Positions 48,676 through 62,197 are shown, counted from the stretch's first letter. The stretch: 64,000 nt of DNA from Palsa-504 sp963808615 (GCA_963808615.1 CAWEGV010000005.1:62001-126000); one strand, 5' to 3'. A program made the numbers and translations. Notes: generated from the letters alone by a model not told the origin.

Positions 48676-49593
48676 TCAGCAACGCGCGCCTTCCTGGCTG
48701 TTGTGCCGCAGGTGCAGGCCTGCCTGTTCTTCGAGCAGCATGACGCCCAGCAGTTCCCCGTCCACTGACCCGTACCGGCGAAGTGCCCGCTGGTAGACAT
48801 CGGCCACCACCTCAGAGACCTGGAAGGGGAGATGATGGGCTCGAGCCAGCTCGGTGACGATCTGGAGTTCTTCGCAGCAGCGGTCCAGGCCGAACGTCCG
48901 CATGAAGTCGCCAGCGAACAAGGCCGGGAGATCATGGTCGATGAATCGCGAGTCGGCTGCGCTGTCCGCCAAGGCTTTCCGCAGGATACCCAGGTCCAGT
49001 CCGGATGCCCGGCCGAGCAGCAGGGCCTCGGCGGTGCCGACGGCTTGCCCGAACCACAGCAGGTTGATCAGCAGCTTGGCGGTGTCGCCGGCCCCGTACC
49101 CGCCGACGTGCAGAAGCTTACCGGGACTGGCCAAGACCTCCAGCAGGTCCCGGTGCTGCGCGACGACCTGTGCTTGTCCTCCGACCAGGAGCTGCAGGTT
49201 TCCCTGCTCCGCGGCGGTCACCCCGCCGCCGATCGGGGCGTCCAGGACCTGCACCCCCTGGTCGAGGAGCACGTCCCGGATCTCGGTCATGGCGGCCGGT
49301 GAGTTGCTGGTCATGTCGATCCACGTCGTCCCGCCGCGCAGCGCCGCCGCCACGGCCCCGGTGCCGAGCATCAGCTCGCGGACCTCGGCAGGGCCCGGAA
49401 GGACAGTGAGCAGAACGTCGGCCCGGGCGGCGAGCCTGGCCAGGTCAGGTACCCAGCACGCGCCGTACCTGGCGGCCTGCTCAGCGGCCTCGGGCCGCAG
49501 GTCTCCCGCCTGCACGCTGTAGCCGGCCCGGACCAGGTTCGCGCAGACCGGAACGCCTATCCGGCCCAGCCCCACCAGCCCGATCTCAGGCAT
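48676..49593 (-). CDS. NAD(P)-dependent beta-hydroxyacid dehydrogenase (3-hydroxyisobutyrate dehydrogenase-like)
   Basis: A 305-residue oxidoreductase. The Rossmann motif 'GLVGLGRIGVPVCANL' is at the N-terminus. The substrate loop 'DAPIGGGVTAAEQGNL' (about 118-133, usually D-A-P-V-S-G-G) and the catalytic-lysine helix 'GAGDTAKLLINLLW' (about 168-181, K175) are intact. 'Imine reductase' or tartronate-semialdehyde reductase activity is also possible. No SigB-type promoter was found. Confidence 0.87.
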   Translation of the reverse strand: MPEIGLVGLGRIGVPVCANLVRAGYSVQAGDLRPEAAEQAARYGACWVPDLARLAARADVLLTVLPGPAEVRELMLGTGAVAAALRGGTTWIDMTSNSPAAMTEIRDVLLDQGVQVLDAPIGGGVTAAEQGNLQLLVGGQAQVVAQHRDLLEVLASPGKLLHVGGYGAGDTAKLLINLLWFGQAVGTAEALLLGRASGLDLGILRKALADSAADSRFIDHDLPALFAGDFMRTFGLDRCCEELQIVTELARAHHLPFQVSEVVADVYQRALRRYGSVDGELLGVMLLEEQAGLHLRHNSQEGARC

Positions 49594-49683
49594 GTCCCTG
49601 GCGGGATCGGCCCATGCCGGACTGCTCAGCAGTGCTGCCGATAGCGGCCTGGCCCGGACGAGGAAGATCGGGCAGCTGGATTC

Positions 49684-50070
49684 TCATAGGACCGGCTTCC
49701 CTCCGGTGACGGCGAGCCTGGCCCCGGAGATATAGCTGGCCTCATCCGAGGCCAGCAGGACGAACGCGGGAGCGACTTCGGCGGGCTGCCCGGCGCGGCT
49801 GAGCGGCACTTGCCGGCCGAAGCTGGCGATATGCCCGGCCGGCATGGTGGAGGGAATGAGAGGGGTCCAGATCGGTCCCGGGGCCACGCTGTTGGCCCGG
49901 ATGCCCTTGCCGGCCAACAGCCCGGCCAGTCCCGCGGTGAAGTTGGCGATTCCGGCCTTGCCAGCCAGCCGGCCCGAGCCCCGGTAGGTGTGCTCCCCGT
50001 GGTCGGGAACCGGATCCATCTCCCGCTCCGTGCCCGGCGGCTCTTGCTGCTGCTCTGGCTGGCCCACCAC
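49684..50070 (-). pseudogene. short-chain dehydrogenase with in-frame internal deletion
   Basis: The frame starts at GTG 50070 (AAGGAG upstream) with the long hydrophilic leader typical of the YghA-like SDR group ('QPEQQQEPPGTE' and 'MDPVPDHGE'). It reads 'GRLAGK' where the Rossmann strand should begin, and then continues directly as the post-catalytic helix 'AGIANFTAGLAGLLAGKGIRANSVAPGPIWTPL'. About 130-150 residues are missing, with the NAD-binding GxxxGxG and the catalytic Ser-Tyr-Lys. The junction keeps the frame, so a 128-residue protein could be made, but it cannot be a dehydrogenase. A SigB-type promoter remains upstream. Confidence 0.82.
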
Positions 50071-50123
50071 AACTCCTTCGGCTGGTCCGGGACACTCCCC
50101 GATCGCGGGGTTGGGCGTGCCGA

Positions 50124-50148
50124 CTACCCATCACCACGCCGGTCAAGC
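50124..50148 (-). promoter_or_regulatory. SigB-type promoter before the deleted SDR gene
   Basis: Minus strand GCTT-N15-GGGTAG, with a leader of about 45 bases to GTG 50070. Confidence 0.55.
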
Positions 50149-50207
50149 ACACAGCCACGCCGCAATTGGGCTACGAACAGCAGGTCCAGCGACTGACGGC
50201 CAAAGCG

Positions 50208-50708
50208 TCAGCGTCCCTGGTCCGGTTGGAGTTGCCGGGCCCAGTCGTTCAGGAGCACGGTGGCGTCATGTCGTAGGTCACCGTCGCAGCCATCCTCGCG
50301 TATCGAACGCTGGCCAACCGGACGTGCCAGTTCTACGTACAGCTGAAGATCCTGCAGCCCGCAGGCCGCGACGTCAGAGCTTGTCGCACCGAACACCACG
50401 CGGGGAAGGCATGCCCAGTAGCAGGCGGCAAGGCACATCGGGCACGGCTCGCTGCTTGCGTAAAGCACGCCGTCTTCGAAGTGGTACCTGTCCAGGCGGG
50501 CACCGGCGGCACGCAGCGCCATCACTTCGGCGTGTGCAGTGGGGTCATGCAGCTCCACGACCCGGTTGACGCCCTGTCCGACGATCTGGCCCTCCACCAC
50601 CACGACAGCCCCGAACGGCCACCTGCGCTCGTCGTGCAGGAAGCCGCTGGAGAGCTCGACGGCCAGCCGGAGGTAGTGGCGATCACGGTCATCTAGCTGT
50701 GCGGCCAT
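50208..50708 (-). CDS. nucleoside/nucleobase deaminase (CMP/dCMP deaminase family)
   Basis: A 166-residue zinc deaminase. 'HAEVMAL' gives the zinc histidine and the catalytic glutamate, and 'PCPMCLAAC' the two zinc cysteines. It resembles guanine deaminase or TadA-like enzymes; the C-terminal part is shorter and diverged, so substrate is uncertain. GGAG precedes ATG 50708. It reads in the same direction as the SpoIIE gene behind it (78 bases apart). Confidence 0.86.
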   Translation of the reverse strand: MAAQLDDRDRHYLRLAVELSSGFLHDERRWPFGAVVVVEGQIVGQGVNRVVELHDPTAHAEVMALRAAGARLDRYHFEDGVLYASSEPCPMCLAACYWACLPRVVFGATSSDVAACGLQDLQLYVELARPVGQRSIREDGCDGDLRHDATVLLNDWARQLQPDQGR

Positions 50709-50785
50709 CTCAAACGCTCCACCAGGTCGAGCCGTAGGTAGGGGGCTTGCCCACTTCCCTGCGGAGCCGCCGGGAAACCCACAGC

Positions 50786-53170
50786 TCAGAGAATGCGGAC
50801 CACCACCAGGCAGGCATCGTCTTCGGTGTCGGAGACGGCGTGCGCGAGGATCCGGTCGGCCTGAGCGGCAGCGGTCATCTCCTGGCCGCCGGATCCGCAC
50901 ACCTGGCCGAGCGTCGCGACGAATTCCCCGAGCACGTCCGTGATCGACTCGCCGCGCCGCTCGATCAGGCCATCGGTGAACAGCAGCAGCGTGTCGCCAG
51001 CGCGCATCTGCTGGGTGGCCTTTTCGTACCTGGCGTCCGCGTCCATGCCGAGCAGGACTCCGCCCGGCAGCGGCAGCTCGGTAGCGGTCTGTCCGCGGAT
51101 CAGCACCGGCGGCAGATGCCCGGCGCGCGCCCAGCGCAGGACACGCGTGTCGGGTTCATAGAGCCCGCACATGACCGTCCCCACCACCCCAGGGGTGAGG
51201 TCGCACAGCACCTCGTTGAGCATGCGGATCAGGCCGGCCGGGCCGGCCCCGGTGATGGCCAGGGCACGCAGCGAGTTGCGGGCCGCCACCATCCCGGTTA
51301 CCGCGTCGATGCCGTGCCCCGCGACATCTCCGATCACCAGCAGGACGTCCTTGCCCGGCAGCAGCAGCGTGTCGTACCAGTCGCCGCCCACCAGATGGTC
51401 CTGGCCGGCCGGCCGGTACCGCACGGCCACATCGATTCCGGCCGCTGCCACCGGTTCGTCGCCCGGCGGCATGATGGCCTGCTGCAACCTCACGGCGAGC
51501 AGGTGCTCCTCGGCCATACGCTGCTCGCTGTCGGCAAGCTGTTCCCGGGTGGCGGCCAGCGCGACCTGCATGTGGTAGTGGGCTGAGACGTCCTGGAAGG
51601 CGCCGCGCAGCGCGACGACCGTGCCGGCCGCGTCCAGCACCGGCTCGGCGAAGACCCGGATCTGCCGGACGCGGCGGTCGTCGGGATGGACGAACCGGAA
51701 TGTCGCGGTCAGCGCCTCCCGCTGCCCGGCCAGGTTGTCTCGAAGGCGCTTCACCACCGGCTTGTCCGCCGCCATCACGTAGCTGTGCAGGTCCGCCAGC
51801 GGTATCCCGGCGCCGGAACGCGGCGCCAGGCCGAACAGCTCGAAGGCGGAATCGGTCCACAGCACGGTCCCGGTGATCAGATTTTCCTCCCACCCGCCGA
51901 GGCGGCCGAGCCGCTGCGCGTGATCGAGGAGCGTGGCCATCGAGTCGTCGGCACTGAGGCGTTGCCAGGTGACGATCACCCCATCGAAGAACCTGGCCAC
52001 GCGCAGGTCGGCAAGCAGCGTCCGGCCGGCGGCGGCTCGGCCTTCGCTGGCGGGAGGACTGCTGGCTCCGGACAAGCTCCCCGGGCCCGGCACGTGCTGG
52101 GGCCCGCCGTCGGCCAGGACCTGCCTGGCCAAGGCGAACAGCCCCCGGCCGGACACGCTGGCCGGATAGGCCTCAAGTAGGGTCAATCCGGCCACCTCGG
52201 CACTCCTCCGGCCCTCAGGGTCGCCAAAGCCGGGGCTGACGTGCTCGATGCTGAAGTCGGTCAGCTGACCCGCGGCATCCCTGATCGCCTGGGCCACCAG
52301 CACCGAGTCGGCCAGGCCGTCCAGCAGGGCGTAGACCGCCGGCCTCGGCTGCGCCGCCGCCAGGTCGCCGTGCGCCAGGCGCGTGCCGATCACCCGCGCA
52401 CAGCCTGCGGCCAGGGAGGACAATCGCTGCCGGGTCTCAATCCCGAATTCCGCGACCGCCTCCGGCCAGATGGCCTCCATCACGCCGAGCAGCGCGCCGT
52501 TGCGCTCGCGGAGCGCCAGGACGACGCGGGCGCCTGCCGGCGGGCCGGGGACCGGGGCGGCGTCCCGGGCCGGACGGCCCGCGTCCCACCACAACTCAGC
52601 AGCGCCGCGGGCCACCCGCTGGGCGGGACAGTCAAGCTGCGGCGGGATATGCCGCCACCGGCTGGTTTCGTCTCCGGGCAAGCCGACCGCGCCGAGCAGC
52701 GCGAGCGCCCCGTCCGCTTCAAGCAGCCAGAGCGCCACCGCGGACACGCCCAGAGAAGCCAGCTCTGCGGCTAGTGTGTCGGCCAGCTCGGCGCCGTCGG
52801 CGGCGAGTTCGGCTGCACGTTCGGCCGCGGCGCCGGCCAGGGACGAGGAGGGCCGTCCGGGCAGACCGGGCGGGTCACCGCTTGGCGGCGGTTGCGCCAC
52901 GTCGGTCAGGCCGGCATCCGTCGGCACGTCCGAAGACAGGACCGCCGCCGCCATCTCGGCCAGGGGCAGGCCGGTCGCCGCGGCTAGCTCGCCCAGCTGG
53001 CTCGCGGCCTGCCCTGGGGACAGGCCGAGCCGCTCCATCAGCACTCCCCTGGCTGTCGCCACGATCGACTCGTCGGCGGCCGCGGCGCGCATGCGATCAA
53101 GCTCGCGCCGCTGACGCTCGATGACCGTGACCAGCCGCTGCATGTCGTCCTCGCTGGCCGCCACGATCAC
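50786..53170 (-). CDS. ANTAR-GAF-PAS-SpoIIE phosphatase sensor protein
   Basis: A 794-residue multi-sensor regulator. An N-terminal ANTAR-like helical bundle (about 10-75, 'ARGVLMERLGLSPGQAASQL') would bind RNA. A GAF domain (about 110-265) comes next. Two PAS-type regions follow (about 275-400 degenerate; 425-530 with a clear PAC end 'ALRGAFQDVS'). A short coiled linker leads to the SpoIIE/PP2C domain (about 575-790, 'GGDWYD', 'GDVAGHGIDA', 'DDACLVVV'). Phosphatase motifs are intact. A combination of RNA-binding ANTAR with partner-switching output in one chain is uncommon. It faces away from the hybrid kinase gene (divergent, 174 bases). Confidence 0.87.
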   Translation of the reverse strand: MIVAASEDDMQRLVTVIERQRRELDRMRAAAADESIVATARGVLMERLGLSPGQAASQLGELAAATGLPLAEMAAAVLSSDVPTDAGLTDVAQPPPSGDPPGLPGRPSSSLAGAAAERAAELAADGAELADTLAAELASLGVSAVALWLLEADGALALLGAVGLPGDETSRWRHIPPQLDCPAQRVARGAAELWWDAGRPARDAAPVPGPPAGARVVLALRERNGALLGVMEAIWPEAVAEFGIETRQRLSSLAAGCARVIGTRLAHGDLAAAQPRPAVYALLDGLADSVLVAQAIRDAAGQLTDFSIEHVSPGFGDPEGRRSAEVAGLTLLEAYPASVSGRGLFALARQVLADGGPQHVPGPGSLSGASSPPASEGRAAAGRTLLADLRVARFFDGVIVTWQRLSADDSMATLLDHAQRLGRLGGWEENLITGTVLWTDSAFELFGLAPRSGAGIPLADLHSYVMAADKPVVKRLRDNLAGQREALTATFRFVHPDDRRVRQIRVFAEPVLDAAGTVVALRGAFQDVSAHYHMQVALAATREQLADSEQRMAEEHLLAVRLQQAIMPPGDEPVAAAGIDVAVRYRPAGQDHLVGGDWYDTLLLPGKDVLLVIGDVAGHGIDAVTGMVAARNSLRALAITGAGPAGLIRMLNEVLCDLTPGVVGTVMCGLYEPDTRVLRWARAGHLPPVLIRGQTATELPLPGGVLLGMDADARYEKATQQMRAGDTLLLFTDGLIERRGESITDVLGEFVATLGQVCGSGGQEMTAAAQADRILAHAVSDTEDDACLVVVRIL

Positions 53171-53344
53171 CTCCTCTGATCTTCGTGCGGCCCGGCACGG
53201 TGACCGGGCTTTTGCCGACCCCTTGATGCTGCGGAGAAATGCGTTCGGCCCATGATAGTTACATCCGGTCCTACCATCTGTTAGAGATCACACGAGAGTG
53301 CCGGAGCGCATTGGGGCGCGTCGCGCACGTGATGGGAGTGCTCG

Positions 53345-57361
<4,017 letters not shown>

Positions 57362-57391
57362 CGGGCCGGCCCCAGACCGCCTGGACCGGAC

Positions 57392-57685
57392 TCACGCTGC
57401 GATCGTGCGCCTGGCGGCCGCGGCAGCCGCCCGCCGCCGCTTTCGCCGGCGCTCCCGCTGCCGGTCCTGCGGAGTGGTGCCGCCCCAGATGCCGAAAAGC
57501 TGATCGTGATTCATCGCGAATTCCAGGCATTCCAGCCGTACGGTGCATCCCGCGCAGATCAGCTTGGCCTTCGCGATCTGCTTCTCAGCCGGGCCCGTGG
57601 CCGAGATCGGGAAGAAAAGGTCGGGGTCGGCGGACAGGCAGGCGCCTGCTGACCGCCAGTTAGTGGTGCTTCCTGTCGCGGTCAT
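57392..57685 (-). CDS. WhiB-family iron-sulfur transcription factor
   Basis: A 97-residue WhiB protein. Four cysteines, C16, C44, C47 and C53 (C-x2-C-x5-C), would bind a [4Fe-4S] cluster. The 'GIWGG' turn and the basic C-terminal Arg/Ala-rich helix give DNA contacts. WhiB proteins bind the primary sigma factor and respond to redox and NO. It sits tail-to-tail with the hybrid kinase gene. No SigB-type promoter was seen. Confidence 0.93.
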   Translation of the reverse strand: MTATGSTTNWRSAGACLSADPDLFFPISATGPAEKQIAKAKLICAGCTVRLECLEFAMNHDQLFGIWGGTTPQDRQRERRRKRRRAAAAAARRTIAA

Positions 57686-57943
57686 GCTTCCTCACGGGGA
57701 TCTGAGCGGGCCTGAAGTCCGTGCCCTCGCGGAGTCCCAGGTCACCGCTTCCTTGACTACCTGTTGTGGGCATATCTGTGCTGGCGCGGACATCTGCTTC
57801 CCCGCGGCTACCGGCCTACACCCCGGCGTGGCGAATTTCACTGGGCGATTTCCACTAGCAGGTGCCAGTCACGCAGGTGTCAAGCCTGCCGGGCAGGGTA
57901 GAGCGGCGCGGCATCAGGCAGAACGACAGGCTCAGGAGAGTGC
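57686..57943. other. divergent intergenic region, WhiB / catalase remnant
   Basis: 258 bases between two divergent genes. The catalase-side SigB-type promoter lies at 57877-57901. The WhiB promoter was not identified. No frame with coding bias is present. Confidence 0.5.
57877..57901 (+). promoter_or_regulatory. SigB-type promoter before the catalase remnant
   Basis: GTGT-N15-GGGTAG, 42 bases before ATG 57944. Confidence 0.6.
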
Positions 57944-59066
57944 ATGGCGACCAGTAACGAGACCGACCTTCAGGCGGTCGACTACGGCGATCAGCGGGTC
58001 GAGCGGGGTCAGGGCGGCGAGACCCGTCAGACAGCGGCCGAAGGCGGTCAGCGGCTGACCACACAGCAGGGCACCGTGGTCTCCGACGATCAGAACACCC
58101 TGCGGGTCGCCCGAGTCCACCCACATGCTGATGTGGATCATGTCCGACCCGGCCATCCCCCGGTCGTTCCGGTTCATGGAGGGCTTCGGCGTGCACACGT
58201 TCCGGCTGGTGAACGCCGAGGGCCGGTCAACATTCGTCAAGTTCCACTGGAAGCCCAAGCTTGGCCTGCAGTCGGTGGTGTGGAACGAGGCGCTCAAGAT
58301 CAACGGCGCCGATCCCGACTTCCACCGCCGCGACCTGTGGGACGCCATCACTGCGGGCGAGTTCCCCGAATGGGAGCTCGGGCTGCAGCTGTTCGACGGG
58401 GAGTTCGCCGACCGGTTCGCCTTCGACATCCTGGACCCCACCAAGATCATCCCCGAGGAGGAGGTCCCGGTCCGCCGGGTGGGTCGCCTGGTGCTCGACC
58501 GGGTGGTCGACAACTTCTTCGCCGAGACCGAGCAGGTCGCGTTCTGCACGCAGAACATCGTGCCCGGCATCGACTTCACCAACGATCCGCTGTTGCAGGG
58601 CAGGAACTTCTCCTATCTCGACACGCAGCTCAAGCGCCTGGGCGGCCCGAACTTTACCTACCTGCCAGTCAACGCGCCCAGGTGCCCGGTCGCCACGTTC
58701 CAGCAGGACGGCCACATGGCCATGGTCAATCCGCAGACCCGGGCCAACTACGAGCCCAACTCCTGGGACCCGCCCGGCCCGCGGGAGGACCCGGTGGCCG
58801 GTTTCCGCACCTATCCGGACGGCGAAGGCGATGAGTCCGGGCCCAAGCGGAGGCTCCGCCCGGAAAGCTTCGCCGACCACTACAGCCAGGCCCGGCAGTT
58901 CTTCATCAGCCAGACCGAGGTCGAGCAGCGGCACGTGATCGACGCATTCGTGTTCGAGCTCAGTAAGTGCGGCAAGCTGGCCATCCGCACCAGGATGGTG
59001 GCCGGGCTGCGGAATGTCGACGAGGACCTGGCCCGCGCCGTGGCCGACCGGCCACATGGCGGTTAA
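57944..59066 (+). pseudogene. monofunctional catalase (katE/katA-like) with internal deletion
   Basis: The frame starting at ATG 57944 (AGGAGAG upstream) encodes a catalase N-terminus ending in 'LTTQQG..VSDDQNTLRV'. At about 58110 the sequence jumps to 'STHMLMWIMSDPAIPRSF', in a different frame, and runs as a normal catalase to TGA 59066. The deleted part, over 100 residues, includes the active-site histidine and asparagine. The later 'RNFSYLDTQ' with the haem-ligand tyrosine is intact. The two frames cannot form one protein. The 942-base downstream frame could be mistaken for an intact gene. Confidence 0.87.
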
Positions 59067-59122
59067 CCCTGGCCCGGGTGGGCAGAGGGACCGACCAACC
59101 TCAAAGTCACCAAGGAGGACCC

Positions 59123-59698
59123 ATGGCTGACGTGTTCACGGTCCTGGCCCAGGATCACGAGGAAGTCAAGGGCATGCTGACGGAACTGGAGAAGGGCCCG
59201 ACTCATGCCACCGGCGCCAGCCAAGACCAGCTGGCGCTGCGGAAGAAGATGACCGAACAGCTGATCATCGAGGAGTCCAAGCACGAGGCGCTCGAGGAGA
59301 TGTACTTCTGGCCGGTCGTGCGAGACCACCTGCCGAACGGCGACGCGCTGGCCGACAGGGCCACTGGGCAGGAACAGGACGCCAAGGAAGTGCTCGCCCA
59401 GCTGGACAAGCTCGACGCCACCGACGGCGAGTTCGAAAAGCTGCTCGCCAAGTTCATCGTCGACGCCCGCGAGCACATCGAGTTCGAGGAGATGCAGGTG
59501 TGGCCCGGGATGCGCACCGCCCTGAACAGCGAGAGGGCAGCCGAGCTGGGCACCCAGATCGCCGAGGGCAAGAAGACCGCCCCCACCCGGCCCCACCCGC
59601 ACACGCCCCCATCTCCCGGCGTGCTCAAGGCGGCTGGTCCGGTGGTCGCCGCGGCTGACAAGGCGCGCGACGCGGTGACCGGCCGCGGAGGCGACTGA
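59123..59698 (+). CDS. hemerythrin HHE cation-binding domain protein (paralogue 2)
   Basis: A 191-residue protein, the same length as the one at 10561. The di-iron ligand helices ('DHEEVK', 'HEALEE' and 'HIEFEE') and the Pro/His tail (PHPHTP) are kept. It differs mainly in a few helix-surface residues. AAGGAGG precedes ATG 59123. It starts 57 bases after the broken catalase frame, and no own promoter was detected, so it may still depend on the catalase promoter. Confidence 0.9.
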   Translation: MADVFTVLAQDHEEVKGMLTELEKGPTHATGASQDQLALRKKMTEQLIIEESKHEALEEMYFWPVVRDHLPNGDALADRATGQEQDAKEVLAQLDKLDATDGEFEKLLAKFIVDAREHIEFEEMQVWPGMRTALNSERAAELGTQIAEGKKTAPTRPHPHTPPSPGVLKAAGPVVAAADKARDAVTGRGGD

Positions 59699-59839
59699 CC
59701 AGTACCGACGGGTCTGTGCCGGGATGCCTGTGCGCCCGAATCCTGCTGCTGATCGGCGGCTGCCGGTTCTTGCTCACCGGCGTGTACGAAGCCACGGGCA
59801 GCCAGGCACTGCAGACCGGCATCTTGGCCGGATGCGCAG

Positions 59840-60844
59840 TCATCTGTGGCGCGCCCGGCTGGCCAGCACCACTCCGGCCGCGGCGGCGGCCGCTGCCGCG
59901 GCGGCCGCCAGCCGGTGGTGCGACAGGAGCAGCTGTGCGCTGCGCGGATGCGACTGGTCGTCGAACTCACCGTGGGCCCCGTAGTCGTCCCCCGGGGCCT
60001 TGTCCGCAGGCTCCCACAGGTTGCCCCGCCGCCCGGAGCCTTCACGGTCGCCGGTCTGCTGCGAGGAATAGCCGGTCCTGGCCAGGTACCTGTCCAGGAG
60101 GCCCGGCACCACCCGGTTGGCGAGAATCGTGGCCGTCGTGGTCGCCCCCACGAAGTACTGCCTGCGGCGCGGATGGCTGGCCGCGAAGACGATGCCGCGC
60201 GCCGCGACCTCCGGCTGGTAGATCGGCGGTACCGGCTGCGGGTGCCGGGGCAGCTTGGACCGCACCCAGGAGAACTGCGGGGTGTTCACCGCTGGCATCT
60301 GGACGACGGTGATGCTGACACCGGATTTCTGGTGCAGGAGCTCGCAACGTAGCGAGAACGTGAATCCGTTGATCGCATGCTTGGCCCCGCAGTAAGCGGA
60401 CTGCAGCGGGATGCTGCGCTCGCTGAGCGCCGACCCGACCTGGACGATGACGCCCCGGTCGCGCGGCCGCATCCGGGCCAGCGCCGCCATGGTCCCGTGC
60501 ACGAATCCCAGGTAACTCACCTGCGTGACCCGGCTGAACTCCTCCGGGGTGATCTCGGAGAACGGGGCGAACACCGACGTGAACGCCACGTTGACCCACA
60601 CATCGATCGGCCCCAGGGCGTCTTCGATCCGCCCCGCGGCGGCATCCACCTGGGCGAAGTCCGCTACATCGGCCGGAACCGCGAGCGCCGTGCCCCCTGC
60701 CCGCTGCACGTCCTGGACGGCGGCGTCCAGTCCGGCCTGGCCACGAGCGATCAGCCCGACACGGTCGCCCTGCTGACCGAACATGCGGGCCGCGGCCCGC
60801 CCGATGCCCGCGCTCGCCCCGGTGATGACAACCGTCTGAGCCAC
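59840..60844 (-). CDS. SDR-family oxidoreductase
   Basis: A 334-residue classical short-chain dehydrogenase. NAD(P) motif 'TGASAGIG' (about residues 8-15), catalytic 'S-x(n)-YCGAKHA' (Y and K at about 154 and 158), and the 'QMPAVNTP' segment are complete. The last ~60 residues are hydrophilic with a poly-Ala run near the end, beyond the usual length. GTG 60844 follows AGGAGG. GTTT-N15-GGGTAG lies directly upstream. Substrate not assignable. Confidence 0.88.
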   Translation of the reverse strand: MAQTVVITGASAGIGRAAARMFGQQGDRVGLIARGQAGLDAAVQDVQRAGGTALAVPADVADFAQVDAAAGRIEDALGPIDVWVNVAFTSVFAPFSEITPEEFSRVTQVSYLGFVHGTMAALARMRPRDRGVIVQVGSALSERSIPLQSAYCGAKHAINGFTFSLRCELLHQKSGVSITVVQMPAVNTPQFSWVRSKLPRHPQPVPPIYQPEVAARGIVFAASHPRRRQYFVGATTTATILANRVVPGLLDRYLARTGYSSQQTGDREGSGRRGNLWEPADKAPGDDYGAHGEFDDQSHPRSAQLLLSHHRLAAAAAAAAAAAGVVLASRARHR

Positions 60845-60876
60845 ATCAGCCTCCTCTGGCCTGTCCTCCGGCGCCG

Positions 60877-60901
60877 CTACCCGCCGGCGAGCCAGGGAAA
60901 C
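60877..60901 (-). promoter_or_regulatory. SigB-type promoter (full consensus), SDR gene
   Basis: Minus strand GTTT-N15-GGGTAG, 33 bases before the GTG at 60844. Confidence 0.65.
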
Positions 60902-60966
60902 AGGGCGCTAGCTCGTAGCCGGGGATGGCATGTGACGGGCCGGGCTTAGGCGACACGGCGCCGCCG

Positions 60967-60991
60967 GTTTGAGATGGAGCGGCGGAGGTAG
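60967..60991 (+). promoter_or_regulatory. SigB-type promoter variant (AGGTAG), enolase-superfamily gene
   Basis: GTTT-N15-AGGTAG, 32 bases before GTG 61023; the same -10 variant occurs at 18078. Confidence 0.5.
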
Positions 60992-61022
60992 TCGGTGTTC
61001 CCAGCCAACCAGGAGGACACGC

Positions 61023-62126
61023 GTGACCGGACCCGTGGTGACGGCGGTCGATACCGCCGTGTACGTCATACCGACCGACGCGCCGGAGGCCGACGGCACG
61101 CTCGCCTGGGACAAGACGACCATGGTCGTGGTGACCGCGCACGCGGGCGGTGAGCAAGGTCTCGGCTGGAGCTATGCCTCGGCCGCGGCGCAGACGGTCA
61201 TCACCGAGATGCTCGCGGACGTGGTGACCGGGCGCAGCGCGTTCGACATCGCGGGAACGACGGAGGCGATGACGCGGCAGGTCCGCAACATCGGACGTCC
61301 GGGCGTGGCCGCGACGGCCATCTCAGCCGTGGACATCGCGCTGTGGGACCTCAAGGCGCGGCTGCTCGGCCGGTCACTCACCGACCTGCTGGGCCGGGCC
61401 GGCCAGGAGGTTCCGGTCTACGGAAGCGGCGGCTTCACCAGCTACGACGACACGCAGACCAGGCAGCAGCTGAGCGAATGGGCGGAGAAAGAGCGCATCC
61501 CCCGAGTCAAGATCAAGATCGGCGAGTCCTGGGGCGGTAACGAGCGCCGTGACATCGCCAGGGCCGAGCTGGCCCGCGAGATCATCGGGACGGACACGGA
61601 GCTGTACGTGGACGCCAACGGCGGGTATTCCGTGGGCCAGGCGGTCCGCGTGGCCGACGAGCTCAGCGCGATCGGCGTGACCTGGTTCGAGGAGCCTGTG
61701 TCGTCACAGGACCTCGCGGGCCTGGCCGCAGTGCGCGAGCAGGTGCGGCCCGACGTCGCGGCCGGGGAGTACAGCTGGTCGCTGGCCGACTCGGCCCGGC
61801 TCATCGGTGCCGGGGCCGTGGACTGCCTGCAGATCGATGTGACCCGGTGCGGCGGGATCAGCGAGTTCCTGCGCGGCGCGGCCCTGGCGGCCGCGCACAA
61901 CCTGCAGGTTTCCGGGCACTGCGCGCCCAACCTGCACGCGCACGTGGGGGCGGCAGTGCCCAACCTGCGGCACGTCGAGTACTTCCACGATCACCAGCGC
62001 ATCGAGGGAATGTTCTTCGACGGCACGCTCGACCCGTCTGGCGGGGCGATGCGACCCGATCCGGACCGGCCCGGTCACGGCCTCGTCCTCCGAGTGGCGG
62101 ATGCTGAGCGTTACCGGCGTGGCTGA
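61023..62126 (+). CDS. mandelate racemase / muconate lactonizing enzyme family protein
   Basis: A 367-residue enolase-superfamily enzyme. The N-terminal capping domain is about 1-130. The barrel shows 'VKIKIG' (catalytic lysine region, about 162-167), metal ligands 'DANGGY' (about 196), 'EEPV' (about 222) and 'AAGEY' (about 246), and a later 'SGHCAPNLHAH' loop with catalytic histidine (about 300). The substrate is probably an acid sugar or related carboxylate, not assignable by sequence alone. AGGAGG is six bases before GTG 61023. Divergent from the SDR gene; both have SigB-type promoters. Confidence 0.87.
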   Translation: MTGPVVTAVDTAVYVIPTDAPEADGTLAWDKTTMVVVTAHAGGEQGLGWSYASAAAQTVITEMLADVVTGRSAFDIAGTTEAMTRQVRNIGRPGVAATAISAVDIALWDLKARLLGRSLTDLLGRAGQEVPVYGSGGFTSYDDTQTRQQLSEWAEKERIPRVKIKIGESWGGNERRDIARAELAREIIGTDTELYVDANGGYSVGQAVRVADELSAIGVTWFEEPVSSQDLAGLAAVREQVRPDVAAGEYSWSLADSARLIGAGAVDCLQIDVTRCGGISEFLRGAALAAAHNLQVSGHCAPNLHAHVGAAVPNLRHVEYFHDHQRIEGMFFDGTLDPSGGAMRPDPDRPGHGLVLRVADAERYRRG

Positions 62127-62197
62127 TATGGCGGCTGAGGCGCCAGAGCAACAGCTGGCCACGGCATGACGGCCGCATGTGACGAGCATCACATCAC

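Noticed and set aside
58125..59066. Frame that could be annotated as an intact catalase
   Set aside because: It lacks the catalase N-terminus with the active-site histidine and asparagine; the matching N-terminal codons are present upstream in another frame, so this is one broken gene.
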